This document shows, piece by piece, positions 50,609 through 61,777 of a stretch of DNA of 64,000 bases. The stretch covers positions 2,542,001 through 2,606,000 of the forward strand of contig JBLDXI010000054.1 of the NCBI GenBank assembly GCA_047495785.1, given 5' to 3'. Source of the stretch: Lepidodermella squamata. Taxonomy: Eukaryota; Gastrotricha. The notes below the pieces were generated by a model. That model ran no database searches and was not told the origin of the DNA. It worked only from the letters and a program-made list of their open reading frames with translations. Numbering within the stretch: the stretch's first letter is position 1; each line of letters opens with the position of its first letter. The position numbers were made by a program, and so were the translations under genes.

Positions 50609-52333
50609 CTATTTCAAAAAAACGCTGTTTGCCAGCTGCCTTCTGAAGTCGGACAAAAGAGGAGATGAGTGATAGACAGCCATTTCCATAATTATCGGCA
50701 TGATTTGGGCATAGGCTCGGATCTTCTCTCGGAAGATAAGGGTGGCTGTTGGGTAATATCCTAGCATAGTGTAAATTCTCGACAAACGATCATCTGCATT
50801 TGTTTTGCTACGAACGACCCTGATTAAAGCAGACTCGTACCGCATCCTCAGATCGAGAACTGCACTTGGCTGTTTCAAGCCTGCTACATCTGTGGAAGAA
50901 TTTCCAAGAATAAATATTTCTGGTAAAAGAAATCACAGCTTTTTCTTACCCGGTTTAAGGCAGAGCAAAGCGCAAAACAGAGCGAATTCGAAATTTTTGA
51001 TAGGCTCGTCGCCATCATATTTCCAGCTTGTAACAACAGCTCACTCAACTGCTCTTGATATCGTCGAAAAACCGAACTCCTCTCGTAGAAATCAGGATCG
51101 TTTTCGTTCAATCCAGCGGTGGCCGTCAGTCGCTTAAAAACCTCCGTTGATTCACCAGGTGCTAGTGATAGGAAATTCATGCTTTGTGTCTCAACGTCGA
51201 ATTCAAGCGAGAACTGAGCGACTAAAACGGGAAAGAAGCTTTCCGTGAACAGAACCATTTTGTCATCGAGAGGAATTTCGTTAATTCCAGGAAGGGAGAG
51301 GAAAAAGTCGCTTATGCATTTCAGATAGATCTCAGCGGATTCCTGCCGTAACCTGACTGCCTCTTCAACAGTAGTATTTTGATTCAAGTAGATGCGAACA
51401 TCGCTAATAGGAGCCAAATATGCCGCTGATTTAGTAACTTGGGCTAACAGTCCGTCTATCTCGTTTGGAAGACTCATTATTGGGAACGAGGTCGATGAAG
51501 TTAGTGAGACAGAGCTAATTTCCTGATCAATAGAGATGTTGCTAGCACTTGTATGGGGGATAGACTGATTTGAGCATTCAGGAGATTCATTCTTCTGTAA
51601 TTCAGCAGTATGGTCCTTTTTTCTTTGGCGTGTAACTGCTCCATCGCGATCAGTTGCCTTCTGGGTGATTACTTTCATCTCGTTTTTCTTGTTCGTTGAC
51701 GCGCCACGCGGGGCATTTCCGTCTAACTTCATCCCAGCATTGCGACAGCGCTGCAAGCGACACTTTCGGCAGTTTGATTTGATAGGACAGAGTTCGTTTT
51801 TGCCGGTTATCCATTTGCATAAATATTGCAGTCTATAATTCTGTCGAACCGAGCGTCTGAAGAAGACCTTGCAGCCATCGCAGGAAATCACGCCATAGTG
51901 AAAACCGGTGCCTGTTTAAAATGGTCATCAAAGATTATGAAGTCTGAGGTTTTTATCTTAACATACTGGTACAGCCACAGATAGTACAAGGAGCTTTGCC
52001 AACCTCAATACGGTCAGTAGGTTTTGCAGGTTCCCTGTTCTTGTCAGCATTTGGAAGCCCCTTGAACGTTTTTTGATCAACAACGGCCTGGCAGTGTTTG
52101 AAGCGGCAATAACGACAGGTTTTTGTATGCTCGGTTTCAGGGTGTCGATCGCAGTGGTATTCTGGGCAGCTATCGATAGTCGCATACTTGTAGCGGCACC
52201 AGAACTTACGACAAGCCTCGCAAAGTAAGCAGTTTTTCAGAGCTTCAAGTTGCTCAGACGATTGTCGCTTTCGGAAGACAATGGGCGATCTTTTACAGAC
52301 TTGACATTCAGCGTCAAATATAAATGGAGCCAT
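50609..52333 (-). pseudogene. NR-12: 2DBD nuclear receptor with a 1-nt frameshift
   Basis: Exons 52333-51967, 51911-50950 and 50889-50609 follow the array plan. DBD1: [47 protein letters not shown]2: [44 protein letters not shown]. The LBD is intact through [16 protein letters not shown]; then the conserved DEFALFCALL is lost because one base is missing at about 50990-50993 (GAATTCGAAATTTTTGA where paralogues have three bases between GAATTCG and ATTTTTGA). The second exon is 962 nt where 963 would keep frame. The downstream bases still encode the expected LBD sequence in the shifted frame, and exon 3 is normal. Without the lesion the protein would be 536 residues. Either a young pseudogene or a sequence error. 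Confidence 0.8.
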
Positions 52334-52855
52334 CACATGTTAGTTTAAAAACAGATCTAATGATCATCATGGCAAAGTATCAACGAATTTCAATGGGAGA
52401 ATTTAGAAAACGGCAGATACAGACTCGTTGATGAACTTGGGCCACAGTGTATAGATGTAGACATCTAGAACAATAGCTTCCGAGGTAGAGTAAAAAAGGC
52501 ACCCTTTAATGCGTATAAAGCCTAATCAGCTCGACTCAGCTTTCAACAATGGATGGAAGGGCAGAGTCAAGCCCACCTATTGTTATCATTAGATGTAATT
52601 TCTATTTCTGTATTTCTGCTCAGTAAAGCAATTGAAGCTAGTTGAATCATCAGGGCAAATTTAACGTAAATGCAAGTTTCTTTGAGATGCATTAAATATT
52701 TTGTTAATCTCACAGGAATAACTACCGAAATTATCGTGCAATGTGCAGTACCGAGCATCTCAATTCGAGCTCTTAAAGTAGAAGAGAACAGGTGACGAAT
52801 TCTAATTGTTCAATTAAATTCAATATGAAGCGTGATCATTGTTGTCGCAAACTAA
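52334..52855. other. Intergenic between NR-12 and NR-13
   Basis: This 0.5-kb spacer should hold the NR-12 promoter. A GATCTAA word lies about 25 bp before the start codon. No other feature was recognised. Confidence 0.4.
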
Positions 52856-54934
52856 TTAGGAAACACTGCTTGCGAGCTGCTTTTTGAAGTCGAGCACAAG
52901 TGGCGAGTGAGATGCAGTCAATTCATTCATTACCGGCATGATTCGAGTATGGTCACGGAACATCGCCCGGAAGATTGCCGAAGCTGTCGGGTAATAGCCG
53001 AGCATGGCATATATTTGCGACAGGCGGTTATCCGCATTTGGCTTGCCTCGAACGACTCTAATGAGAGCATTTTCATATCGCATCCGCAGATCGAGAACTG
53101 CGCTTGGCTGCTTCAAGCCTGCCACATCTGTATAACAAATTGTCCTGAAATCAAGACTGCAAATTGGAAAGGAAGCTCAGCCTACGAACCCCTAATCCTC
53201 TAACTACCCGACCACAGCCTAGTGTCTAGGCTAAAACTCTGTTGATGAAAAGATCGGGAAAAAGCGTGATATCTAACTAGCTCAATCGCTTTAGTCTTTT
53301 TTGCTTTTAGAGTATTTTTCCAATTATTTATTCTATTAAGAAGAGGATACTGGCGATAGGGACATGAAGCTTAGAGAAAATTGCGTACCTGGTTTAAGAC
53401 AAAGCAATGCGCAGAAGAGACCGAATTCGTCGATTTTTGATAGACTTGTCGCCATCATGTTACCAGCTCGTAAAAACAGCGCCTTCAACTCCTCTTGACG
53501 CACCCAATTCACAGACATCTGCTCGTGAAAATCAGGATTGTTCTCATCCAATCCACCAGAGGCCACAATCCGTTTGAATAACTCTGCTGATATATCAGTT
53601 GCAAACGACATGAAATTTATGCGCTGCGTCTTAACATCGAATTCAAGCGAGAACTGGGCAACTAAAACTGGGAAGACTCCCTGCGTGAAAAGAGCCATTT
53701 TGTCTTCCAGCGGGATACTGTTGATTCCAGGCAAGGAAAGGAAAAAGTCGCTAACGCATTTGAGATAAATCTCAGCTGACTCTAGACGTAATCTAATGGC
53801 TTCCTCAAGTGTTGTATGGTCGGTCATGTAGATGCGAACTTCACTGATCGGAGCCAAATATGCTGCTGATTTGGTGACTTCGACTAGCAGATGTTCCATC
53901 TCCATTGGTAGTCCCAATAGTGTGAGAGAGGTCGATGAAGCTGGAGAAACAGAGCTCATTCCCTGATCAATCGAGACGCTGCTAGCAGTTGTTTGAGGAA
54001 TCGACTGATTTGAGCCTTCAAGAGATTCGTGTTGCTGTGGTTCAGCAGTGCGGTCCTTATTCCTACGGAGGGTAAGCGCGTTCAGCAACTTGCCGTCATT
54101 AGCAGCTTTCCGGATTGCCACTTTAGTCTTGATCTTCTTCCTGAGAGGTGCGCCACGAGGTGCAACATCACCCAAGGTCATCCCAGCATCGTGGCATCGC
54201 TGCAAACGGCATTTACGGCAATTTGATTTGGCGGGGCACAGCTCGTCTTTGCCAGACAATCGTTTGCAAAGGTACTGCAGTTTGAAATTCTGCCGAACGG
54301 AACGTCGGAAGAATATTTTGCAACCATCACAAGAAATCACTTCGTAATGAACACCAGAACCTGCAAGAAATATTCACAGGCATCTATATTGAATATGACA
54401 GTGTATAATAAGGTTTACTCTTCAGTTAATCCCTCAATTTTAACAACTCTTTGTTTCCTAGACTTTATTTAAACTGTCGATAATGATCGTATTAAACCCC
54501 AAGCTTGATTCAATTATTACTATTCCAAGTAGCTGAATCTTCCTTGTTAATAAAATAATCAACTCACTGGAACAGCCACAGATAGCACACGGAACTTTAG
54601 AAAAGTTGATCCGGCCAGGAGTTGTTGCAGCTTCGCGGGTTTCATCACCATCGGGAAACTCGTGAAGCTTTCTTTGTTCAACTACCGCCTGACAGCGTTG
54701 GAAGCGACAATAGCGGCAAGATTTAGCATGTTCGGTTTCAGGCTGCCTATCGATGTGGCAGTCTGGACAGCTACCAATGGTTGTGTTCTTGTATCGGCAC
54801 CAAAATTTACGGCAAGCTTCGCAAAGTAAGCAGTTACGCAAAGCCTCTAGCTGCTCGACCGACTGTCGTTTTCGGAAGACGATGGGCGATCGTTTACAGA
54901 CTTGACATTCGGCGTCAAATTTGAATGTAAACAT
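52856..54934 (-). CDS. NR-13: nuclear receptor with two DBDs
   Basis: Exons 54934-54568, 54360-53389 and 53127-52856 give 536 residues, both joins phase 1. DBD1: [44 protein letters not shown]; the extra Cys in GSCPDC is the only case among the expansion members of a second Cys near that position. DBD2: [28 protein letters not shown], with Glu in place of the conserved Gly before VISC, then [42 protein letters not shown]-terminus SPLVLDFKKQL. The LBD intron is long (261 nt) and has a GTACGC donor. Closest to NR-14 and NR-12. Confidence 0.87.
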
Positions 54935-55299
54935 TAATTATTAGCAACAATGCGTTTAAAAATGATCTAAAATAATAGAATAAATTAATTTTGCATGCAA
55001 GCGAATATATAGAATACTTGAAAAAACTCGAGCATGAAGAACATTTGGTTTGGAATGCAGAATTTCCTCATACCTCAGTTACTCAACGGAAAACATAGGA
55101 ATAAAAATTATATTCGCCGAAAGAAGAAAGCAAAGCATGGTACCAGAGTCGATCACGGCTAAAGGCGAGGAAAAGCTATGGCGAAAAATATGGAAGCGAA
55201 ACTTCCGCCACTTGTTGCTTTGATTTGCGTGCCAGGAAATTTCCCATGAATATGCCAATATCCCCGCAGATTTATTCGAAAAATTGAGTTCTTCCTATT
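54935..55299. other. Intergenic between NR-13 and NR-14
   Basis: This short AT-rich spacer has a GATCTAAAA word about 30 bp before the NR-13 start codon. Nothing else was seen. Confidence 0.4.
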
Positions 55300-57685
55300 T
55301 TAGAAAACACTATTCACTAGCTGTCTTTTGAAGTCGAGCACAAGTGGCGAGTGACATGCTGTTATTTCATTCATAATTGGCATGATTCTAGCATGATCAC
55401 GGAACATTGCTCGGAAGATTGCCGAAGCTGTAGGATAGTAGTCGAGCATAGCATAAATCCGCGACAAACGGTAATCGGCATTTGGTTTGCCCCGAGCAAC
55501 CCTGATCAGAGCATTTTCGTATCGCATCCGCAGTTCAAGAACTGTGCCCGGCTGCTTCAAGCCGGCCACATCTATAAAATTAAAGCAGAAATGAAAATTA
55601 TTCATTGAAGAAATCCAGGTATTTCGGCCTAATGGACGACAAAGAATAAAAAACCCCTCCAATATTCGAAACGCAACTGCGAGATGGCCAGTCGATATCT
55701 TTCAGCCCATCCCACCCAATCACAACAGATCATTACTTATCGGAGTAAACGAGTGTTTTTGAACAGCCAGGAAAAGAGCTCGCAAATGGACAGAGTACCA
55801 AGAAAAATCCCAAGCCATATGGAGCCTCTTAAAACATCTCTTATTTTGTGAATTTATACCTGGTTTAAGACACAGCAAAGCGCAGAACAGAGCGAATTCG
55901 TCGATTTTAGATAAGCTTGTTGCCATCATGTTGCCAGCTTGCAGCAACAGCTCACCCAACTGCTCTTGATATTGTCGAAAAACAGCCGTCCTCTCGTAGA
56001 AATCAGGATCATTCTCATTCAACCCAGCAGTTGCCATCAGTTGTTTAAAACGTTCTGTTGATTCGCCCGGGGCCAGCGACATGTAATTAATACGTTGTTC
56101 GTTAACGTCGAATTCAAGCGATATTTGGGCGACTAACACAGGGAAGACGCCCGGAGTGAATAGAGCAATTTTGTCCTCGGGTGGGATTTCGTTGATTCCA
56201 GGCAGGGAAAGAAAAAACTCGCTAACGCATTTGAGATAAATCTCAACAGATTCCATACGTAGCCTGATCGCTTCATCGTAGGACGTATCGCTTGTCATGT
56301 ATATGCAGATGTCACTGATCGGCGCTAAGTATGCCGCTGATTTTGTGACTTGGACTAACAGACTCTCCATCTCCATTGGAAGTCTTAATAATGGGAGAGA
56401 GGTCGATGAAGCAGGTGATAAACAGCTCATCCCATGGTCGATCGAGACGTTACTAGCACTTGTTTGAGGAGCGGACTGGATTGAAACTTCAGGAGATTCG
56501 CGTGTCTCTGGTTCAGCAGTACGGTCCTTATTCCTACGGCGGGTGACCGAGTTAAGCAGCCTACCATCATTAGCAGCCTTCCGAATCGCAACTTTAATTT
56601 CCAGCTTTTTCTTCATGGGAGCGCCGCGAGGAGGAGCGATATCGCCCAAAGTCATTCCTGCTTCCTGACAACGCTTCAATCGACACTTACGGCAATTTGA
56701 TTTGGCAGGGCAAAGCTCGTCTTTGCCTGATAGCCCTTTGCAAATGTATTGAAGTTTGAAATTCTGCCGAACGGAGCGGCGGAAGAAGATTTTGCATCCA
56801 TCACAAGAAACGACACCGTAATGAGCACCAGAACCTATAGTTGACATTACAATTCCAAATAAATTTGATCGCCATTTATAAAAAATTGTTATAATTAAGT
56901 GGGGCTTCTCAAAATGGGGGTCGCAGGGTCTTTTCACTTGGGTCGCCGAGTGAGCTGGGGGTCACGGGGTCCGCCTGATGATTTTCATATAGCTAAAAAT
57001 TACATAAATTTGGTTCATTTTTGGCCTCTTTGGACAAAAAGCTGGCTGAAGAGCTCAAGTCCATGGAGAGTTCAAGAAATTATAGGAGAAACTGAGTAAA
57101 TTGGGTGATATTTTCTAGCTTGGACCTCGGACGTAGAATTTCGGAATGTTTAGCATCTTTTCCTATACTGAAAATCGATAAAAAATGGAAAAATCCCCCT
57201 GGGGTTACCAGCTTGCAAAGAACTTATGAATTTGGGGTCGCCAAGGTGTTGGGAAGCCCTGTGATATAGTTTCGATTTTTGATCAACCCTCTCGCACAAA
57301 GAATATCTCGAAACTCACTTGAACAGCCACAGATAGTACAAGGCACTTTGGAAAAGTCGATTCGGCCAGGAGTATTCGCCGCCTCGCTATTCTCGTCAGT
57401 AAAAGGAAGCTCATGGAACTTTCTCTGCTCAACAACAGCCTGACAGTGTTGAAAGCGACAATAACGGCAAGATTTAGCATGTTCGGTTTCAGGCTGCCTA
57501 TGGCTTTGGTAGTCCGGACAGCTATCAATGGTTGTGTTCTTGTAACGGCACCAAAATTTACGGCAAGCTTCGCAGAGTAAGCAATTTCGCAAAGCTTCTA
57601 GGTGCTCAGCGGATTGCTGCTTTCGCAATAGGATGGGTGATCGCTTACAAACTTGACATTGAGCGTCAAATTTGAAAGGAGCCAT
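55300..57685 (-). CDS. NR-14: nuclear receptor with two DBDs
   Basis: Exons 57685-57319, 56834-55860 and 55571-55300 give 537 residues, both joins phase 1. The start at MAPFKFD matches the paralogues; an in-frame ATG 15 bases upstream is ignored. DBD1: [47 protein letters not shown]2: [43 protein letters not shown]. The hinge has an extra Pro (APPRGAP). LBD: DKIALFTPGVFPVLVAQISLEFD, with Pro where the others have Gln; C-terminus [11 protein letters not shown]. Its introns are the longest of the expansion (484 and 288 nt); the first contains a G-rich stretch around 56900-56970. Confidence 0.87.
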
Positions 57686-57895
57686 CGCGGTTGTTATCAA
57701 ATAATTTGTTGTATAAGAGATCTAGAAAATAGTAAAAGTATACCTGTGAAGATAAACATTAGGAACTCTTTGTAGAGATTTTACTGCTGCGTAGAAAAAA
57801 GCTTATTCGTGTTTATCATAAAAACTTGTCCGACCAAATCGGTCAATTTTAAGTTGACACGCGACTGAACCGAGAGTTCAAGAAACACGGAACAG

Positions 57896-60204
57896 TCACG
57901 ATGACGAATCACCAATAAAGCGTGTAGTAAAATCCATCATAAGAGGCGATGCTTCACTAGTGAAAGCAGTAAACTCTCGGGGTAAGATTTCATACGCTTG
58001 GCGGAAAGCGTGCGATAGTAAAGTTGTCGACTGTCTGTAAAAGGCCAACATATTGTAAATTTGTCCTAATTTCGTCTCGCGTCCGTTCAATCTCCGAGAG
58101 TATTGATGCATAATTTCTTCGTGAAAAGACCTCAAGTCTTCAACAGCGTTAACCTCAATGATACCAGTAGCTTCTAAAACAAGATTTCCTAATAAAAACA
58201 AGTGAAAATAGCAAAAACTATCGAACCTGGGTTAATGGCGAGAAGACTACAAAATATCGAGAATTCTTCGATGTTAGAAATCGTATTCGACATCCAATTG
58301 CCAGCAGCTATCAGATATCGCTCAATCACTGCGCTTTCAGGAGCTTTCTCCCGAACAATATCCAACGACTCGCCTGGGTCCATCGAAAACAAATTCGCTG
58401 TTTGAGTGGCCGCATCGAATTGCAGCGAGAGTTGGGCGATTGAAATCGGGAAAAAAGCTTGAGTGAAGAGGGTCACCTTATCTTCCAGGTTGATTCGGCC
58501 GATTCCGGGCAGCGAATTGACAAACTCGCTAACAGCTTTCATGTAAGGCTCGAAAGACTTCATTCGAATTGTGTGCAAATCGTATAGCTCCATACCGCGA
58601 TGGTAAAATACCCGGACGTGGCTGATAGGTGCCAGGTGAGAGGCACTCCAAGCCAATTTCGGCAGGATCGAATCGATTTCAAGTGGCCTTACGTGACCGA
58701 AATCACTGCAATCTGAAACAGGGGTGGTACCTTGAATCTGCTTGATTTGGCTAAGGAGGATCTCAGAAGTTTGAACTTGATTGCCCCATAAAACCGTGAG
58801 ATCGGACGAACTTCCCTGGACCGATGTTGCTGATTGGTTACCAGAGTCCACTGCCTCAGTTACCTGAGGTGGGACTTCAGAATCAGGTGATGATTCTGAT
58901 TTCTTGCGAGGCCTCCGTAGGACCTTTTTCTTCAAGATGGACCCCTCTTGAAGATGCTCCTTTACTTTGAGGGCAAGTTGCATTTTCCTGGTCATTTTGT
59001 TGTGATTGGCCGATTTATTGTCGCCAGCCGACATTCCAGCATCGAAGCAACGCTGTAAGCGGCATTTCCTACAACTTGAATCCTGAGAGCACAACTGCCC
59101 GGTGTTGTTCTTGCAGATGTAGTGGAGCTTGAATGTGCCCATGACAGACCGGCGAAAAAATGTCTTACATCCTTCGCAGGAAATTACGCCATAATTTACA
59201 CCACTGCCTAAAAATGAAAATAAAATCGAAATAAATTCGAATCCACGGTAACTGAGGGATGGAAAAACTGCGGTGACAAATTTCAATCAATTCAATATCT
59301 AACATATTATTTGGGTATTTAACTGGTTAGGGTTAGGTTAGGATTAGAGGCTGGGTCTTCGAATTGGGGGCTTGATTGGAATAACTGAATGAAATAATTT
59401 GGTACAGAATTGAATTATTTTTGGCACTGAATTCAAAAATTTGGTAATGAATTCACCATACCTGGAGGAATTTTTATTAAACAATTAATAAAATCATGAC
59501 TAAGCCGTTGATCAAAGTGATCAGGAGACGATAGACAGCAAAGTTTTTATGGTGATTAATTGAATTTTCCACACAAAAACATAGAATTTTCAAGATTCTG
59601 AAAAATTAATCGAAAATTAATCGAAGCTTATTTTCGAAAAATTAATCGAAATTTTGAAAAAATTTGGCAACAGGCCCTTTTATTAGGACCCTTTTATATT
59701 AGTGTACCAATAAAAAATGCCTCTGGCTGATTTGAAAAAAAATCACGATAAGTTCAATTTTTTCTAAATTTATCACAGATTTATAATTCTTTTTGCAGTT
59801 AACTGATATTGGCCTGGCGATTTTTTAATTATTTAACCTAAATAGATGATGCGAGAAAATTAATTACTTGAGCATTTGCAGATTGTGCATGGAATTTTAC
59901 CAAAATTAAATCTCCTAGGTCTGGAATTATTATTATCATTAGCCGGCGATAGAGCTGGCAGTAAATTTGAGGTTGAAGTCGAGCGCTGTTGCAAGACAGA
60001 TTCGCAGAGCTGAAGTCGGCAAAATCGGCATTTTTTCGCCGCTGATTTCGAACACAGACATCCGTCCAAGCGCTCGGTTTTATGGCGACTATGAAATTTT
60101 CGGCAGGCCTCGCAAATTTGCGGTTTGGCGTCTAAAATTGCCAGCGAATCTTCGGCAGCCATTGACCGCTGGCAAACACCACAGCTAGCCGATTTTCGTT
60201 TCAT
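57896..60204 (-). CDS. NR-15: nuclear receptor with two DBDs
   Basis: Exons 60204-59868, 59207-58227 and 58188-57896 give 536 residues, both joins phase 1. The start at MKRKSASCG is chosen because it directly precedes the first Cys pair, as in paralogues. DBD1: [29 protein letters not shown], so the second finger keeps four Cys. DBD2: CTICKCSS|SGVNYGVISCEGCKTFFRRS, with P-box CEGCKT, and [42 protein letters not shown]-terminus SPLMMDFTTRF. The LBD intron is short (38 nt) with donor GTTCGA. The first intron is 660 nt and contains repeated AAAATTAATCGA words. Divergent from NR-5 to NR-14 but with the same three-exon plan. Confidence 0.85.
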
Positions 60205-61777
60205 TATCACACATATATTTAAAATTCCTGGATTTAGGGTAAAAAATCGGGAGCTAATGATTATTTTACCAGGCAGAGCATCAGTTCTATGTGAAATATA
60301 GAAACACACACGCTTTGTATTAATGATTATTATAGAAATACTACTGCTAGCATTTATAATGATAGTAAAAGCATTCATAATCGATCGCTGCAAATTATTG
60401 ATTTTTTTAGAGGTAATTTTACCTCTTAAGCAGGCGACATATAAGGCCTGAGCTTGCAGACCTGCAAAAGACGCTGTAAATTTATACTATGTGGTTGTAT
60501 TACTACGTTTCTACTACTGGAATAAATGTACTCGGCCGCACACTAATAATATAAATACAATGTGAGCAATGTCAAACGTATAATAATAATAATGTCATGT
60601 ACTTGCTTTTGCTGAGCTTTTTTGTGTGTGTGGTGAGCGCAGCAACTCGTGAATGGGGTCTAGAATTATCTCTCCTAGTTTTTCACGAGCACTGGCTACA
60701 TAATGCAAAACATACATTTTCGCGGTTTTTTTTATCATAATATATGTATGAAAATGTAACGCTTGAATCTATAAAACGATTTCACAATGAAATTCTAAAT
60801 ATTCTCAATCGCTCCCGCTCGCAGACGCTGAGAGAAGCTGTACTTTATAATAGCGGCGAGGCGGTGTAAATTTCTCGTGAAGAGAAAGCAAAATAAGGAG
60901 GTTTAGAATGAAAAAAGAGCATCTAAAACTACCAAAAACTACTTAAAAAATAACTTAGTAATTTAGAGATAAAAAACATGTCGCAAGACCCGGGTTCATT
61001 TTCAAGCTTGAAGACGCACGATAAGACATGCTCGGTTTGAACGAAGAGAACGGCTGCATTTTGAATTTTATTTTGAAAAATTGGTAACGAAAGCGAAGTT
61101 GTACGTAGCGCAAGTAGAATGAGACGTGGCGTATGAAAAGTGACCTTGGAGTTTCTGTTGCGTCATACAATTGCGGCGACTATGCACTACCACAATCGAC
61201 CTTTCTCAAATTCCCATCTAGCTTAAATGAGGGCCCTTTTCACACGGCTTATGTACGGCAGGTCTCACATTTGAACAGGGTAATTTTGGAAACTCGGCTC
61301 TTCGGCTTTGAAGGCGGTGAATAGCTTTGTAACGCCGTACGAAAAGACACAGAGTTTGCTTCATATAATTCCCTGTCTCTTGAGCTTTCGAATGGCTCAA
61401 GTCTCAAGGTGATCGGAGCAATACTTTTTTGAGAAATATTATGCACAAGGGAACTAAATCTCGATTTATCAAAACACTCAAGTCAGGAAAAATCGTATAA
61501 TCATCAAATTTTAGCGATAATTCAGGGCTCACCTTACACACCTTCGCACCAAAAATCAGCGATTTCTGGAAGTGTTTTATCTTTTCAAATTGAATGAAAA
61601 ATTGAATGAAAAAAAAATTTTACTCAAAAAAATGCTATCTTCACCACAATTGCGTGTGGTACAGTGTATTGTCACCTTATACAGATATTTTTCTATACTC
61701 ATCAGCGCAATAATATGGGAAACTTTCATAGAACTCGCAATAATGCTAAGATTGAATGTGAAGGTAGAATGAGACAG
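60205..61777. other. Intergenic between NR-15 and NR-16
   Basis: The largest spacer in the right-hand part of the array (1.6 kb). Small open frames around 60955-61450 show no signature. It presumably carries the NR-15 promoter. Confidence 0.4.
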
